A stretch of DNA of 64,000 nucleotides from Metaphire vulgaris (GCA_018105865.1 CM030866.1:1841091-1905090), one strand, 5' to 3'. Shown: positions 1 through 11,681, numbered from the stretch's first letter. Translations and numbers: made by a program. Notes: generated from the letters alone by a model not told the origin.

Positions 1-46
<46 letters not shown>

Positions 47-72
47 TTGCGTATTTAATAATGATGATGATG

Positions 73-149
<77 letters not shown>

Positions 150-157
150 TTGCGTAT

Positions 158-204
<47 letters not shown>

Positions 205-210
205 TTAAAT
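1..210. repeat. (AAT)n microsatellite, interrupted
   Basis: AAT-trinucleotide array running off the left edge. The interruption tttgcgtatttaat occurs twice (about 48-61 and 150-163), so a block of the array including its interruption has been duplicated. No coding potential; the poly-N and poly-I frames are repeat artefacts. Confidence 0.95.
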
Positions 211-288
211 AATAATTATAATAACAATTTGATTTTAAGCGGTTTATATATTAATTATTTTCCATTAGGCTATATCGTCAATTTTATC

Positions 289-478
289 CAGTGGCGGCTC
301 CAGGATTTGGCAAGTGGGTGGGTGGCGCGTTGGGGTGGCAACTTCTAATCATAGGGGCCAACCATTTGTTGTTAGGTATGTAGTATTAAGTATAGGGTCC
401 CAACAGGGGAGGGCCACTGGGGGCCAGGCACTCAATATGGGGGCACGGGCCCCTGGGCCCCCTGTGGAGCCGCCACTG
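289..478 (+). mobile_element. hATm-A MITE copy 1
   Basis: About 190 bp element beginning cagtggcggctcc and ending ggagccgccactg, i.e. perfect inverted termini. The interior (aacttctaatcat, ccaaccatttgttgtt, gggtcccaacagggg) matches five other copies here. Flanks (attttatc / ggcggggt) show no target-site duplication, so this copy is old or rearranged. It lies upstream of the first visible exon of the left gene. Confidence 0.85.
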
Positions 479-527
479 GGCGGGGTGAGGGTCATTTAGT
501 GTCTCACACGATGTCTTGTGTAAACAG

Positions 528-2573
528 GTGGAACAGCGCTTTCGTCACAATCGAGAGCACGTCAGCAGTCTCGAATCCTGCGTGCACAACCGCGACCAGC
601 GCTGCTTGGGCCAGCACCTGGAGCGCCAGTGTCGACTGGAAGGTTTCCCCCTAATGCGCCAGATACAGAACTTCCGGTTCAGCGAGGCAGCGGTAGGTTT
701 CCTCACGTAGGCCTACAGCCAGTGTTTAATCTAGGCCGTTTCCGGGGGGGGATTGCCCTTTCCCGGGAAATTTCAAATCCCCCCGGGAAATTTTGGAATA
801 CTACATGGACTAACAGCGGCCCCTAGCAGAATTCCCCCCGGCTTTGTCAGTTCTTCCCCCCCGGCTTTTTCAGTTTTCCCCCCGGAGTCCAGGAGTTTAG
901 ATTAAACACTGTGTACAGCAGACTTCTTAGAATACTAGCCTCCTACTGCCCGACGACCATTTTCGCTTGTCAGCATTTTTTTACAGCAAACTCCTTAAAA
1001 ATTATCGACTTGGCCAGTGTTTTATACAGGCCTGTTATGAGGGGAGATTCCCCCAAAAAAAAAAAACAACCTCAAAACTCCCCCAAAATCGCAGCACTTA
1101 CACAAATTTTGCATTGAACTGTGTCTTTTCCCCTCCAACCAAGTCAATTCCCCTCCCCGAAAGCCTCAATTTCTCCCCAAAGGCCTGGAGTGTCTGGATA
1201 AAACACTGGACATGGTCACAGTGGCGGCTCCACAGAGGGGCCCGTGCCCCTATTGAGTGTCTGGTCCCCCAGTGGCCCCCCTGTTGGGACCCTAACTTAA
1301 TACTATACATACCTAACAACAAATGGTTGGCCCCCATGATTAGAAGTTGCCACCCCAACGCCGCCCCCCCCCACTTGCCAAATCCTGGAGCCGCCACTGC
1401 TTGGCCACTGGTTCGAACCTAGCGGTCTAACAGATGTTAACGCATTCAAGAGGCTGTCCATTAATTGCGTCAAGTTTTGGGCAAGTTTTGGACCCCCCTT
1501 GTCAACAACTGTCAACTTTCAGTGACCCCCTATAATTATGTCAAAAACTTTTGACCCCCCTCTAAGATCATGCATTGACGGGTCTTTATAAACAGTTTAG
1601 ACGTTTTAGAAGGTTATTATTTTTGCGGTGATGACCTTTTTCTGTTCGTCAAGTGTCATCAGGGCGCGATTTTTAGGGGGAATCTCCCCCCACTGCCCAA
1701 CTGCGTCCCCTACTGCCACATCCCCCCACAGCTACATCCTCCCACTGTTACATTTCACCAACAACTACATCTCCCAAGCTCGACATGTTGCCCCCCCCCC
1801 ACTGCTCCAGGTCACAAATCGCAAGCCCGAGTGTCATAATGTGGTGGTGATGCCTTTATTTCATGTCAAGCTGTTTCCCGTTGCCATAAATAGTATTGCA
1901 TGAAATTTCCTATTTTTATCATCTGTAAAGAAATGAAATCGTTTACGTCAACTTCTCTTGACCTCCCTCTCCCCAACTCTCCCATGTCAACAGCAGTCAA
2001 ACTTTTTCAAAACCCCTCCCCCTATTTTGTTGACGTAATTAATGGACAGCCCCCATGCAATTCCAGCTCCAGTCGTTTATGCGCGACGCCAAGAACCTCC
2101 TCTCGAGCCTGGCCGTCTACGTGGAGCAGGCCCGCGTAGACGAGCAGTCAAGGGTGACGGATCCGCTCCGATCCCTGGCGGAGGACATCCGGAGGATCGA
2201 AGAGGAGGGCATCTACCAGATCCTCTGCAGCCTCCAGGTCGCCGCCAACTACCGTAACATTCCCTGGGACCCGACGGTCGCCCGCGGAGTCATGCTGCTC
2301 GGATGCCAGGCGTTCAACACCCAGGCGCCCATAGACAACCGCAACTACATGGTGTTCTACACGCTGGAGAAGCTGCTGAACCAGATGGGGAGACAGGTGA
2401 TACGCAAGAGGAACTACTCGCTGATGGACGAAATCCCGCTTCAGCAGCCCCTTCTGCCTTCGCCGTTTATCCAAGCTGACGACGACGACGATGAAGATGA
2501 TGATGATGATGGTGGCGATATTTCTCAACAATATCTTCAGAATGAAGATGGAATTGATAAAGACCAGCTATAA
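528..2573 (+). CDS. 3' end of an unrecognised gene (two coding exons)
   Basis: I do not recognise this protein. Exon 528-692 (55 codons, acceptor taaacag, donor gtaggt) joins in phase 0 to exon 2067-2573 (168 codons plus stop), giving 223 visible residues; the N-terminus lies off the left edge. The first exon reads VEQRFRHNREHV.., with four Cys and many Arg/His. The second is predicted helical (SFMRDAKNLLSSLAVYVEQA, RSLAEDIRRIEEEG, YMVFYTLEKLLNQM) and ends in a strongly acidic tail of about a dozen Asp/Glu. There is no signal peptide or membrane segment in the visible part, and it is probably an intracellular all-helical protein. A second in-frame AG lies 6 bp into exon 2 (end 2072), so a two-residue NAGNAG-like alternative acceptor is possible. 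Codon usage is GC-rich compared with the flanks. The intron is almost entirely transposon-derived. It converges on TTC1. Confidence 0.75.
720..911 (+). mobile_element. hATm-C MITE copy 1
   Basis: Starts cagtgtttaatctaggcc and ends ttagattaaacactg, with a G/C-homopolymer-rich interior (gggggg, ccccccgg). Flanks cctacagc / tgtacagc agree at 6 of 8 positions, a decayed target-site duplication. It begins 28 bp after the splice donor at 693. Confidence 0.85.
1015..1208 (+). mobile_element. hATm-C MITE copy 2
   Basis: Starts cagtgttttatacaggcc and ends tggataaaacactg. Flanks gacttggc / gacatggt match at 6 of 8. It is a diverged subfamily member compared with copies at 37849 and 48519. Confidence 0.8.
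1219..1399 (-). mobile_element. hATm-A MITE copy 2
   Basis: Reverse-oriented relative to copy 1: cagtggcggctccacag at the left, ctggagccgccactg at the right. Flanks catggtca / cttggcca match at 6 of 8. The insertion site overlaps the right flank of hATm-C copy 2, so it went in next to that element. Confidence 0.88.
1452..2051 (+). mobile_element. GGCT-m element copy 1 (22-bp TIR), carrying a nested MITE
   Basis: Terminal inverted repeats ggctgtccattaattgcg (1452 on) and its complement ending at 2051, extending to ttgacg inside. A second copy lies at 17671-18086. The interior is non-coding (gtcaacaactgtcaa, ccccctataattatgtc). A hATm-B element (1660-1829) is inserted in it. The right end stops about 15 bp before the exon at 2067, so the element forms the 3' end of the intron. 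No convincing target-site duplication, so the superfamily is unassigned. Confidence 0.82.
1660..1829 (-). mobile_element. hATm-B MITE copy 1, nested in GGCT-m
   Basis: Starts cagggcgcgattt and ends aaatcgcaagcccg. It is flanked by a perfect 8-bp duplication agtgtcat (1652-1659 and 1830-1837). The sister GGCT-m copy has a single uninterrupted agtgtcat at 17873-17880, i.e. the empty site. The interior is a run of short near-repeats (cccactg, ctacatc). Confidence 0.93.
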
Positions 2574-3344
2574 ATAAATACTCTACTAACTTATACTCAA
2601 ATTTCCGGTGTAACTATACAGAGCATAAAAGTACAGTAATTATTATATTATTATACTAATTGCAAATGTCTAGGACATGTGATAGAATGGTTTGTCTTAA
2701 GTCAGTGCTTAACACCAGCCAATAAATGAAATACTTTTAACTCTAAAAATCTTAAAATTGTTGCAAATGAAGAAAACATTCAAACAATTCCCCCATCAAC
2801 AAATAGTGTCCCAGAAATTGACTGATAAACGAAACGAAACGTATTGTGAAGAACTTACTTAAGAGTAAAAAAATACATAGAAGACAATGTCCCCTATTGA
2901 TATTATTAGCAGTGGCAACACTGGGGTCGGGTGACTGAGACCCCCCCAACTGCCCCTTGCCCCCACAACCGCCCCTTGCCCCCAATGCCATCCAGCCATG
3001 AGTGCTGTATTTCTGGATGTTAAAATGCATTACATACTCAAAAATCCTTTTGAAATGAATTTTACTGCATCAAAACTCAAGACAATTTTTGCACGTTCCA
3101 ACAAGTTTTTAGCCAATGCTTTGTAGCCAAAGTTAACATTAACATTAACAACTGCATATTACAGCAAGTATTGAAAAAAAATACACAAAAATTCACAGTA
3201 TATCCCAACGAAAAAATAATTCGCCGACTTGTCAACCGTCAGAACGTGACACGCGTCACATTAAACGCATCGCTTATGGTCGTTGGAACAACGTCAACTT
3301 TAGCGCAAGCAAGTAAGCAAGCAAAAATCCAAGTCATAAATGTG
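2574..3344. other. Intergenic gap between convergent genes
   Basis: 3' flanks of the unknown gene (+) and TTC1 (-). It contains a candidate polyA signal for the + gene at 2721-2726 and C-rich tracts around 2940-2990. I see no ORF with coding character and no complete transposon. Confidence 0.6.
2721..2726 (+). terminator. Candidate polyadenylation signal of the left gene
   Basis: AATAAA 148 bp after the stop codon. A second AATAAA overlaps the stop itself (2573-2578) and is probably too close to serve. Confidence 0.4.
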
Positions 3345-5490
3345 CTAATGTTGTTGTGACTGCTGAAAGTTGACACTGTAAGATCCAGTTGCTGGGTCCT
3401 GTTGAAGCTTGAAGTTGTCCGTGGACAAGCCGAAAGGTCGGAGAATCAAATTTCCGAGATCTTTCAGCTTTCCTGCGAAATACGAATGGCAAAGACTGCA
3501 CTTAAAGTTGCAAGGCTAACAACGGAAAATACACCGTATGTAATGTAATTTAGTAATGTGATATAGCATTTGTATAGTACATAGTTTATTCAAATAAGTA
3601 ATTTTCAAATAAATCATCATTACAGCATAAAGATGAAAGAGAAATTCAAATCCAATGTGCTCAACCAATCACAGTTGAAACAAAAAAACAACAAATCCTT
3701 CCTAACAAAGTGACGTCATTCAACGTCTTGCCGAACAACAATGTCGTGCGAAAACACGCGATTAAAAAATTAAACCTACCCATCATTTCTGTTTTCAGTT
3801 TCTCGTTTCGCTCGTTAATCTGGTCTGGAAGACGCTGTTAAAGCACAAACACAGTTCAATCACAACACGATTAACTACGCAAAAATTTCACGATTTCCCA
3901 AAAGAAAGATTAATAACTTCACAACAGAATTGTAAAAAAGCAAACAATAATAATAATAATGTCACATCTCACACCTATGGAAAACAAATGCTAACAAAGA
4001 TGCTGCCTATCTGCATTGCAGAGTCCTTGCCAATTACCCGTTGTTCATAAAATATGCATGACGTGAATATGCACGAGTGCAATGATGTGCGGAAATACAA
4101 TACTTACCGCTGTCACCAGACATTGGTCAGGGAGGCCTTACACTCCAAAAACAACACTCAGAAATGTACCATAATAGAATGAGTACCTGTCATTTAAAAA
4201 CCTGTCACAGTACTCGGTGAATTTTCTTCAGTATGCTAACCCTTAAACAGCCAGATACTTTTAGCATGCGCAACGTAAACGACTATACTCAGTTTAAGGG
4301 TTAAGAACAGACGTTCTGCAATCAAAGACTTTGAAAATCTATTCTGAGTTGTTGGTCAAAACTCAGCGATTTAATCGAAAAGCCGTTAATTTCCAGTAGA
4401 AAGTACCGGCAAATTTCCTTTTTTTACCATGCATGCAGCTCTAGCTTGGTGTAACGACGGATCCCTTTCCAGCGCCTTCTTGTAGTCCTCCAAAGCTTCG
4501 TCCAGCTTTTCGGTCCGCTCGTACAGTTCGGCCCTCCTGAGCAGCGCCTTCATGTAGTCAGGATTGTGTTCCAGAGCCTTTGAGCTATCTTTTACAGCAC
4601 TTTCATATTTTTCCTAAAACACCGATTAAATAAATCTTCACAGCTCGAGCATAATTTTTTTGACTCAGTTATTACAGACATAAATACGGGATGAAAATAA
4701 TTGCTCAACTTAATAAAATGACACCGAATCTGAGGCAGGCATTTTCACTTAGCAACATGACATTGCAACGTAACTAAACCCTTTAACTCAACCCCTAACC
4801 CCATCTAAATCGGGAAATTTCTGTCTATGGATTCTTCACAACAAGCAAACAATTATTTTTGCTGACCATTTAGAGCACTGCTCACATTAAATATATATTT
4901 TGAACACAAGTTTTTTCCTTAGATGGATCATGGAACAAAGGTTACCAGTAAAAATCCCTTACTCCCATAACACAACTACCCCCGCCCCCCGTACTGTTGA
5001 TTACAATAGCACATCAGCAACACAGCACCATCTTATCGTTTTGTTGTAATACCAATGCTGCATTCTGGACTGCCACGCACTATTTACATACGTGGCCTAT
5101 GGGTTATGGCTTAGGAACTCTTTGGTCCGAGAAGTTTTCTGGCAGTGAAAGGGTTAAGGTAACGTTAGTCATCTTACCAGCTTCATGTACGCTGCCGCCC
5201 TGTTGGAATAGATGACGGCACGATCAACAGAATCGGACATGAGACACGAAGTCAAGGCATCCGTATAGCATTCAATGGCAGCTTCATAGCAGCCATCTTT
5301 GAATCGCTCATTGCCCAAGTCTTTGAGGCGACGCGACTCCAACTTACGTTCCTGAATGAAACAAACATTAGTGTACAGTATGACATTATTAAGGTTACAC
5401 TGCAACAGGAAATAGCAGTAATAGAATAACAGTAATAGAATAACAGTAATAGAATAACAGCTAATTTACTTAGGATTTGCATATTCATAT

Positions 5491-5528
<38 letters not shown>

Positions 5529-6244
5529 TATTATTATTATTATTATTGAGAATTATTATAGCACTGTGCATATATGGTTAAAGGTCAAGTCAAGGGTACT
5601 TTAACAAATGTAACTTGAATTAGATGTGAATTAAGTGGTCCTTAGATGATGCTGATGATGATAATAATGATGATGATGATCTTAGTTAAAATGAAACAAT
5701 AGAGTTCACATTCAAATGTCAAGATATTCAGCAGAATCAATCAAATTTTGCTAACAAGCATTCCTGAACAACAAAATTAATCTTACCACAAAGATTTTTA
5801 GCAATAAGAAAAAAGGCTTCAAAAGCACCCCACAAATAGTTTCCAACAGATGATACATGTAACAACAAATACCTGTTTTTCTTCGTCTGTCAACTTTGAT
5901 TCCAAAGCTTTGAGTGTCTCCTCGTTGATTACGCACTCGTCCGAATCAACGCATTGTTCGTGGTCACATGACGGATCTGACGATTCATTCGGCAATGCGT
6001 CGTCATCGACTTCTGCGGAATCTTCTTCGACTGCCACAAATTCCTCGCAGTCGTCTACTTTCAGAGCGTCCATTGCATCCTCGAATGTCTCGCAGTCGGA
6101 TTCAGAATCATTTGTCTCTATGAGATCCGGTTCGCTGATGAAATCCTCGCTCCGATCGTGAGTTCCTGCCGGTTTAGCTGCCAATGGTGAAACAAACTCG
6201 GCGTCAGTGATTCCTGAATCTGCCTCCTTCTTTGAGTTCTCCAT
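3345..6244 (-). CDS. TTC1: Tetratricopeptide repeat protein 1 (TTC1)
   Basis: TPR adaptor protein; vertebrate TTC1 is known as a small cytosolic co-chaperone-type adaptor. Five exons on the minus strand: 6244-5873, 5351-5178, 4613-4428, 3834-3780, 3472-3345. All have GT-AG borders and consistent phases (915 nt, 304 aa; family about 290-300). Residues 1-124 are an acidic low-complexity region ([19 protein letters not shown]) ending LTDEEKQ, as in the family. Three TPRs follow at roughly 132-236, with signature stretches [25 protein letters not shown] and [19 protein letters not shown]. The conserved C-terminal block, [13 protein letters not shown] then [20 protein letters not shown], is diagnostic of TTC1 rather than other TPR proteins. 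The start ATG at 6244 is the only upstream Met in frame. It is divergent from TIMM22 and convergent with the left gene. Introns carry short satellites but few complete MITEs. Confidence 0.94.
4243..4304. mobile_element. Small TTAA-type inverted repeat in TTC1 intron
   Basis: gctaacccttaaac at the left and gtttaagggttaag at the right enclose about 35 bp. It resembles the TTAA-m family in its ends (TTAACCC/GGGTTAA) but has a different core. The left target reads CTAA rather than TTAA, so the assignment is tentative. Confidence 0.45.
5492..5549. repeat. (AAT)n-(ATT)n perfect inverted microsatellite
   Basis: About eleven AAT units pass directly into about eight ATT units, making a long AT-only palindrome in TTC1 intron 1. 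Such a tract can fold into a hairpin. Confidence 0.9.
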
Positions 6245-7321
6245 GAATATAGTAAACTGCAGTATAATTTATAAAATGCTTTCACTTTCACAAATGTGTT
6301 GACAAAATGAAAACATAATTTTACCACACTCAAAAATAATGCAAATCCTCCAATACAGGCCCCTGGGTTCAATAAAAATAAATGACATTCCCGGCTTGTA
6401 TCTAATATTAGAACACTTTCAAATCAACACAATTTCACTTGTTTGTATGTGCATATATTAAACCATTCACCTCAGCTTATAAACACAAAACTGTATTTTA
6501 TTTTAAGTTTTCAAACATGTATTTTAGTCCGAACATGTTATCACTGTATTTGAGACTTTATTAATAGACTTGCAGGACACTGTAAATATTAGATTTGTAT
6601 TATAAAACCCGGCTTCTTTCAAAACAAGTCACTTTAACTCTGGCCTGCTTTTGACACCTAGCTTATGCTCAAGACCCAGCTTGTACTGCAGGATTTACAG
6701 TAAGGACAGAAGTAATGATCAAATTGACAAATAGTTGATGCTAACTGTAAAATAACACCATCTATTTATGAATACAAAGTCCACAGCTGATTCATTGTAT
6801 AGGTCCGTTATTAAAATCGGCTGCAATAAATAAAATAAAATAAAATAAACATAACATACTGTATAGCATCAAATTGAGTAAATATTAAAATTTACCCAAA
6901 AACGTTTTACAGAAAGTTCGTTAATAAATAATAATCACGAAATTCTCTCTTGAACGATAATAAGAGCGTTTGCAACGTTGTATCTAGAAACCATGCCCAT
7001 ATAGCGCCAGTATATTTTAGTCAAGAATATTAAGTGTTTTCGCTAATCGCGCTAGTCACCGTAATTGGAAGGGGCAAGCAAGGAGACGAAATTTAAAGTC
7101 TTCTCAGAAACATTTTCGTCATAATTTCGTCCACATTCTTTCGTCTTCTAATTGCGGGCAATCGAACGCATCATAATATGGATTTATACTATAGAATTTT
7201 GCTAAACTTTCCAGTTCGTTTTTACCTTTTACTGCACAGACTTTTTCTGATTTCAAATCAAGAAAATTGGCGCATTATTCACATGACGGTGCGAAATAGT
7301 CTGAAATTTACAATCGGTAGC

Positions 7322-7324
<3 letters not shown>

Positions 7325-7399
<75 letters not shown>
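7325..7399. repeat. (ATT)n microsatellite
   Basis: Uninterrupted run of about 25 ATT units. Confidence 0.97.
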
Positions 7400-7401
<2 letters not shown>

Positions 7402-8088
7402 TAATGACATAGTAGTATAGTAGTTAGTTCAGAGCGTCTATTATTGGATTCATTCCCCCAAACCTGACATAGGCGTTCTGGGACCGCGGGAGGCGGGGCG
7501 CGAAGCGCCCGCAGGCGCCGATTCAGTGATTGCGGGAGGGGCGGCTAGCCACGGGGGGTCGATGGTATAACCCCGGAAAAATTTTGAGATGCTCGTAGGT
7601 GAGTTTTAGTGGAGTTTTGGCACACAATTCACAATTGAGCACCTGATACATCATGATTTTTATCTAGACCATGTAATTTTTTTGCTTATTTTCTTAATAT
7701 CAGTCCATGATGATGGGATGATGGTGGAAAAAGTGTTGACGAAACATATTACAACTTGCAATTATGTTTTTCGCCAACAAACAGAGAAAAGTACAATACA
7801 TGCTAATGGCCTAATGCTATTTAGGCTACTTCTGTTGAGCTGTATTAGGCTATTTGGAGTCACTGCAATGTTCAACGTATGACTATTATGACGACGTCAT
7901 ATCTTATCATACATCAACTTCAACGTCATAGAGATGATAATTTGTAATCGGCAGATTATGAACCATAACGGCGTAATTTTCCTCGAAAGTTCTTTCAAAA
8001 AATTTTCCCTTTCCCCATAAATCAAAAAATTCCTTCCCCTTTTTTTCGTTGGAGCATTTGCTCCAAGGCTTATATAGTAGACGCCCTG

Positions 8089-8090
<2 letters not shown>

Positions 8091-8156
<66 letters not shown>

Positions 8157-8157
8157 T
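8091..8157. repeat. (GTA)n microsatellite in TIMM22 5' flank
   Basis: About 22 GTA units followed by a short GTT tract, ending 80 bp upstream of the TIMM22 ATG. It probably lies in the promoter or 5' UTR. Confidence 0.95.
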
Positions 8158-8236
8158 AGTTATTGTTGTTGTTGTAGTAAAAAATAATAAAGTCTATGGT
8201 GTACATGTTGCATTCTATGGTTAAATAGTAGTAACA

Positions 8237-10165
8237 ATGGCGTCCAGCGGTGAGCATGGGGACAACATTGAAGAACGCGGCGTTACTCCATCGCATGCCT
8301 TCCTCAACAGGACTCCGTTCGACCAGCTCAACTACTACCAACTGATCGACCAGATGATCGGCGAGAAGAAGAAGAGACGGCCGTACGGCGGGGGCCCTGG
8401 TAGCGTGTACTTGCCGGGCGTTGGGATCCCTCAGATGCCCCAATCGCCGGAGGAGATTCGCATACAGAGGGCCTTCGAGAGCTGCGCGTTCAAATCGATC
8501 ATGAGCTTCGCAATCGGTGATTTGCAGTATGATCGGTAATCTTTCCGAATCACGAGGCCAGTTTTTCAGCGGCCTGAGTATTCTGGAAGATTACGGAATT
8601 TTTCCTTAATTATATACATAATTAATTATTTATACAGATGTATAGAAAGTATTTGTTCTCATATAAGCAGGTAAGTAAAATCTCGTTAATTTCTATAGCA
8701 CTTTCAAAAGCAGGACCGAAGTAGCTTCTTATTCCTAGGCGCTTAATCTTAAAATGAGCAGAAGTTGCAAGAATGGAAGGAAATTGTGACTCAGAATTTG
8801 TTATTTTACCATGGTGTAGACAGCGGATGTGTAGCGTAAAAATGTAGTGTAATCATGGCATAGTCAGCATGTTAAGCATTATGGTGCCATACATCAGCTC
8901 CGTCAGAAGGAAACCAGAAAACCACTGACAGTTATTTGGAATTGTGTTTACCTGATTGTAGTTAAGTAGTTTCAGTTGCTTGTATATGGTATTAGATGAT
9001 AGTAACCAAATCAGGACAGAGTCACACAGGGCAGTGCATATCCTCTGTGTCCTTGTGCAACCTTTGTTAATGAAATCTTTGAATTTCAATGCAGCATTTG
9101 TATAGCACCTTTTCTGGTTGTGCTCAGATGCACACCAGGGTTTGGAGTAGCATGAGAAAAAAGCGAGACTAGCTTGCACAAGATGTTTTGATCAATGAGC
9201 ATTCTTGACTTTTATAGCAAAAATCTGGAACTCTCTCTCCCTCTGGCTGTCAGATCTTCTAATTCATTGAGTATTTTCAGATCCAGACTGTAAACACTTC
9301 TCTTTCAATTAGCTTTTCCTCCCTAGTCGGTCTTCTTACTCTTTCCCTCTGACTGATCTCTGGAATGAAACTGGTCTTTTACGGATGGATTTGAAGTACC
9401 ATCGATAGATACCCTTAGGTATTAGAATTGGTGCAATAGAAGTGCATAATTATAAATTATTATTATGCCTGGATTGCTTCTGTTATACGCATTTTTTTTG
9501 TGTGCTTAGTCACTGTTTTGTGTCTCACAGGTGGTGCTATGGGTGCAGCATTCGGTCTGTTTACTGCTGGAATTGATCCAAATATTACTGGTTCGGAAAC
9601 CCCGACGGTTCGTCTCGTGATGCAGGAGATGAAGTCTCGGACCGTTTCCTACGCTAAGAATTTTGCCGTGATTGGATTCATGTTTGCTGGAACCGAGTGT
9701 TTGATCGAATCTGTAAGGAAACGTCTTGTTCTCATGTCATGAATTATTCTTGCCTTGAGGCGGGGGAGGGGGGAGGGTTACAATTTCAGATATTTTGATA
9801 ATTTTTTCATCACTGGGGGCTGTTATTGAAAACCCAAATTGATTGTGATCCAATACAAGTTTAGTTAATAATTCCTACTGTAGTTTAATTAATATAATTA
9901 TAATGATGATGATGATGATGATGATGGACATGATATATAGTTATAAAAGCATTATGATGAATTTCAGATAAGATGATAAATAGACATCTTTCAAAACTGA
10001 CCATATAGATCTTTCAGATTATATTTTTTGTTTTTATATTGATTATGTTTATTTTTAGTACCGAGGAAAAACGGAGTTGATCAACGGGACTGCATCTGGA
10101 GGAATTGTTGGGGGATTGATTGGGTTGCGAGGTCAGTAAAACCTTTCTTACTTACCCAAGCATAG

Positions 10166-10196
<31 letters not shown>

Positions 10197-10789
10197 TTTG
10201 TGTTTGTTGTGCTAATTACTTAGCAAGTATTCTAAATTTTGTTTTATTTAACCTTAGTTATAGCTGCCAATGGTGGGCTTGGAATTTGAAAAGAAATTGG
10301 GGGATAGGTTCTAAATTTGTTGATTTGGACATTTCATCAACATCTCAACAACTGGGCTGCTGGTTGACACTTTATGCTAGCAATGACAATTAAGTGAAAC
10401 TGTTCATTTCGTTTGCACCACGAGTTACATTATCTTACTTATTACTGTCTTACTGCCAGAAATTGCATGGTTTTATTGAGCACAACCACTGACAAGGTTT
10501 TGATGTAGAAAATGATGAAAATTAAAATTTTTCAAGTGGGACAGTTTGCAATTGGGATAAAGCTCTCTCCCCTGACATAACAAATTTAGGATCTAGAACT
10601 TTTATCCAGACTTTGTTTTTGCCAAGGTCATGAAGATATCAGCGCAGTGATTTGACTGTTGGCTACTTTAATTAAGACTTTTGGGTGTACATGTGTTTAT
10701 TTTTAGCTGGAATCAAGGCTGGAGTTTTTGGTGCTCTTGGCTTTGCCGCATTTTCTACGGCCATCGACTACTATTTCCGACATCACTAG
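8237..10789 (+). CDS. TIMM22: Mitochondrial import inner membrane translocase subunit Tim22
   Basis: Channel-forming core of the TIM22 complex, which inserts multi-span carrier proteins into the mitochondrial inner membrane. Four exons: 8237-8516, 9531-9712, 10059-10131, 10707-10789 (618 nt, 205 aa; vertebrate Tim22 is about 194). Splice phases 1-0-1 fit exactly. The N-terminal ~75 residues are hydrophilic and matrix/IMS-type ([12 protein letters not shown]). Then come the Tim17/22/23-family core signatures: ESCAFKS (conserved Cys), [38 protein letters not shown] (second conserved Cys), [15 protein letters not shown] and [23 protein letters not shown]. Together these give four glycine-rich membrane helices. 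The ATG is in good context (acaATGG). An AATAAA lies at 10974-10979. It is convergent with the TRIM gene and complete, with no broken feature. Confidence 0.96.
8650..8760. repeat. SINE/LINE 3'-tail fragment in TIMM22 intron 1
   Basis: The string caggtaagtaaaatctcg followed by ttctatagcactttcaaaagc recurs in varied form at 11216-11260, 32875-32935 and 46825-46900. It is the complement of a retroposon tail ending in (TTAC)n. Confidence 0.5.
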
Positions 10790-10973
10790 TTAACGTCGCA
10801 CACGGCTTCGCAGTGACTTTGCATTTTCAGGTGGAATAGAATTCACCAACTGTCTGTCTCTGTTGAATCAGCAGTTAATAGAGAACTGACATTTTGTATT
10901 TCAACAATTGGATCATTATGTTATGTAATGTGGATTGAGTTGCTTATATTTGTGAATTGTGGCAATTGATTTA

Positions 10974-10979
10974 AATAAA
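10974..10979 (+). terminator. TIMM22: TIMM22 polyadenylation signal
   Basis: AATAAA 185 bp beyond the TIMM22 stop codon, in an AT-rich 3' flank. Confidence 0.7.
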
Positions 10980-11169
10980 GATGCTATGAGAGACTATGCT
11001 AGTGAATGCAATTGTACTTTGAATGATGTTTTTTTTTTCTTGTTTTTAAATTTTAAAGACAATACAAGAGGAATTTTTATGTTTTAGTGATGTAGAAGCA
11101 TTTGAAAGTTTCTGATGAAATTTAGCAGAAATTCTATGAGGTAAATGCTAAAATGTTGTTAAAAATATA

Positions 11170-11175
11170 TTTATT
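11170..11175 (-). terminator. Candidate TRIM polyadenylation signal
   Basis: TTTATT on + reads AATAAA on -, about 510 bp beyond the TRIM stop and between the two convergent genes. Several other AT-rich possibilities exist. Confidence 0.35.
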
Positions 11176-11681
11176 TAAGGTTTTATGTAAAGTTTGAATG
11201 TTACATGTAGTCATAAGTAAGTAAGACGGAATTTATATAGCGCTGCTCGAAAGCTTGGCACAGTGCACCAGCTTATTCACGAGCGCTCAATCTGGGTTAT
11301 AACCATAGTCCATAATCCGTAGTTTGTGGTGGTCAAGGTTGTAAATCCAAGCAAGCAGTCGCAGCATAGTATTTTTATGGAGAATGATAACACTTAAGTG
11401 AAATTAAGATGGTTCACTAAAATAGGTTAGGTTGTGCAAATATATTCAGAAGTATTGATTTCAATTGGTGTAATGTATATTTTATAAGGGCTAACTCACA
11501 TCTCATAGAGATGATAGAGAGATGGTTTATGAAAATGTCCTACTTTAGTAATATAGCAATTATTTCGCTGACTTTAACTAGTTAGACAAGGTGCACCAGT
11601 TGTTTACTTTCCTTTGCATCAGCTGCATTTGTGTGCCTATAAGGGAGATGTCAATGACTGATGTAAATCTTATCAGTAATG

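Larger units (their letters stand above)
6245..8236. other. Divergent intergenic region TTC1/TIMM22
   Basis: About 2 kb containing the putative promoters of both genes. It contains an (ATT)n array (7325-7399), a GC-rich island at about 7480-7560 with nested inverted motifs (ggcgcgaagcgcc) and a (GTA)n array (8091-8157) ending 80 bp before the TIMM22 start. No TATA box can be assigned with confidence. The island may be a repeat fragment rather than a promoter. Confidence 0.55.

Noticed and set aside
61..348. Long open frames of poly-I, poly-N, poly-S, poly-Y or poly-L across the window (for example 61-348, 19575-19814, 43895-44182, 62332-62649)
   Set aside because: Direct read-through of trinucleotide microsatellites; composition is the repeat unit, with no splice signals or conserved motifs.
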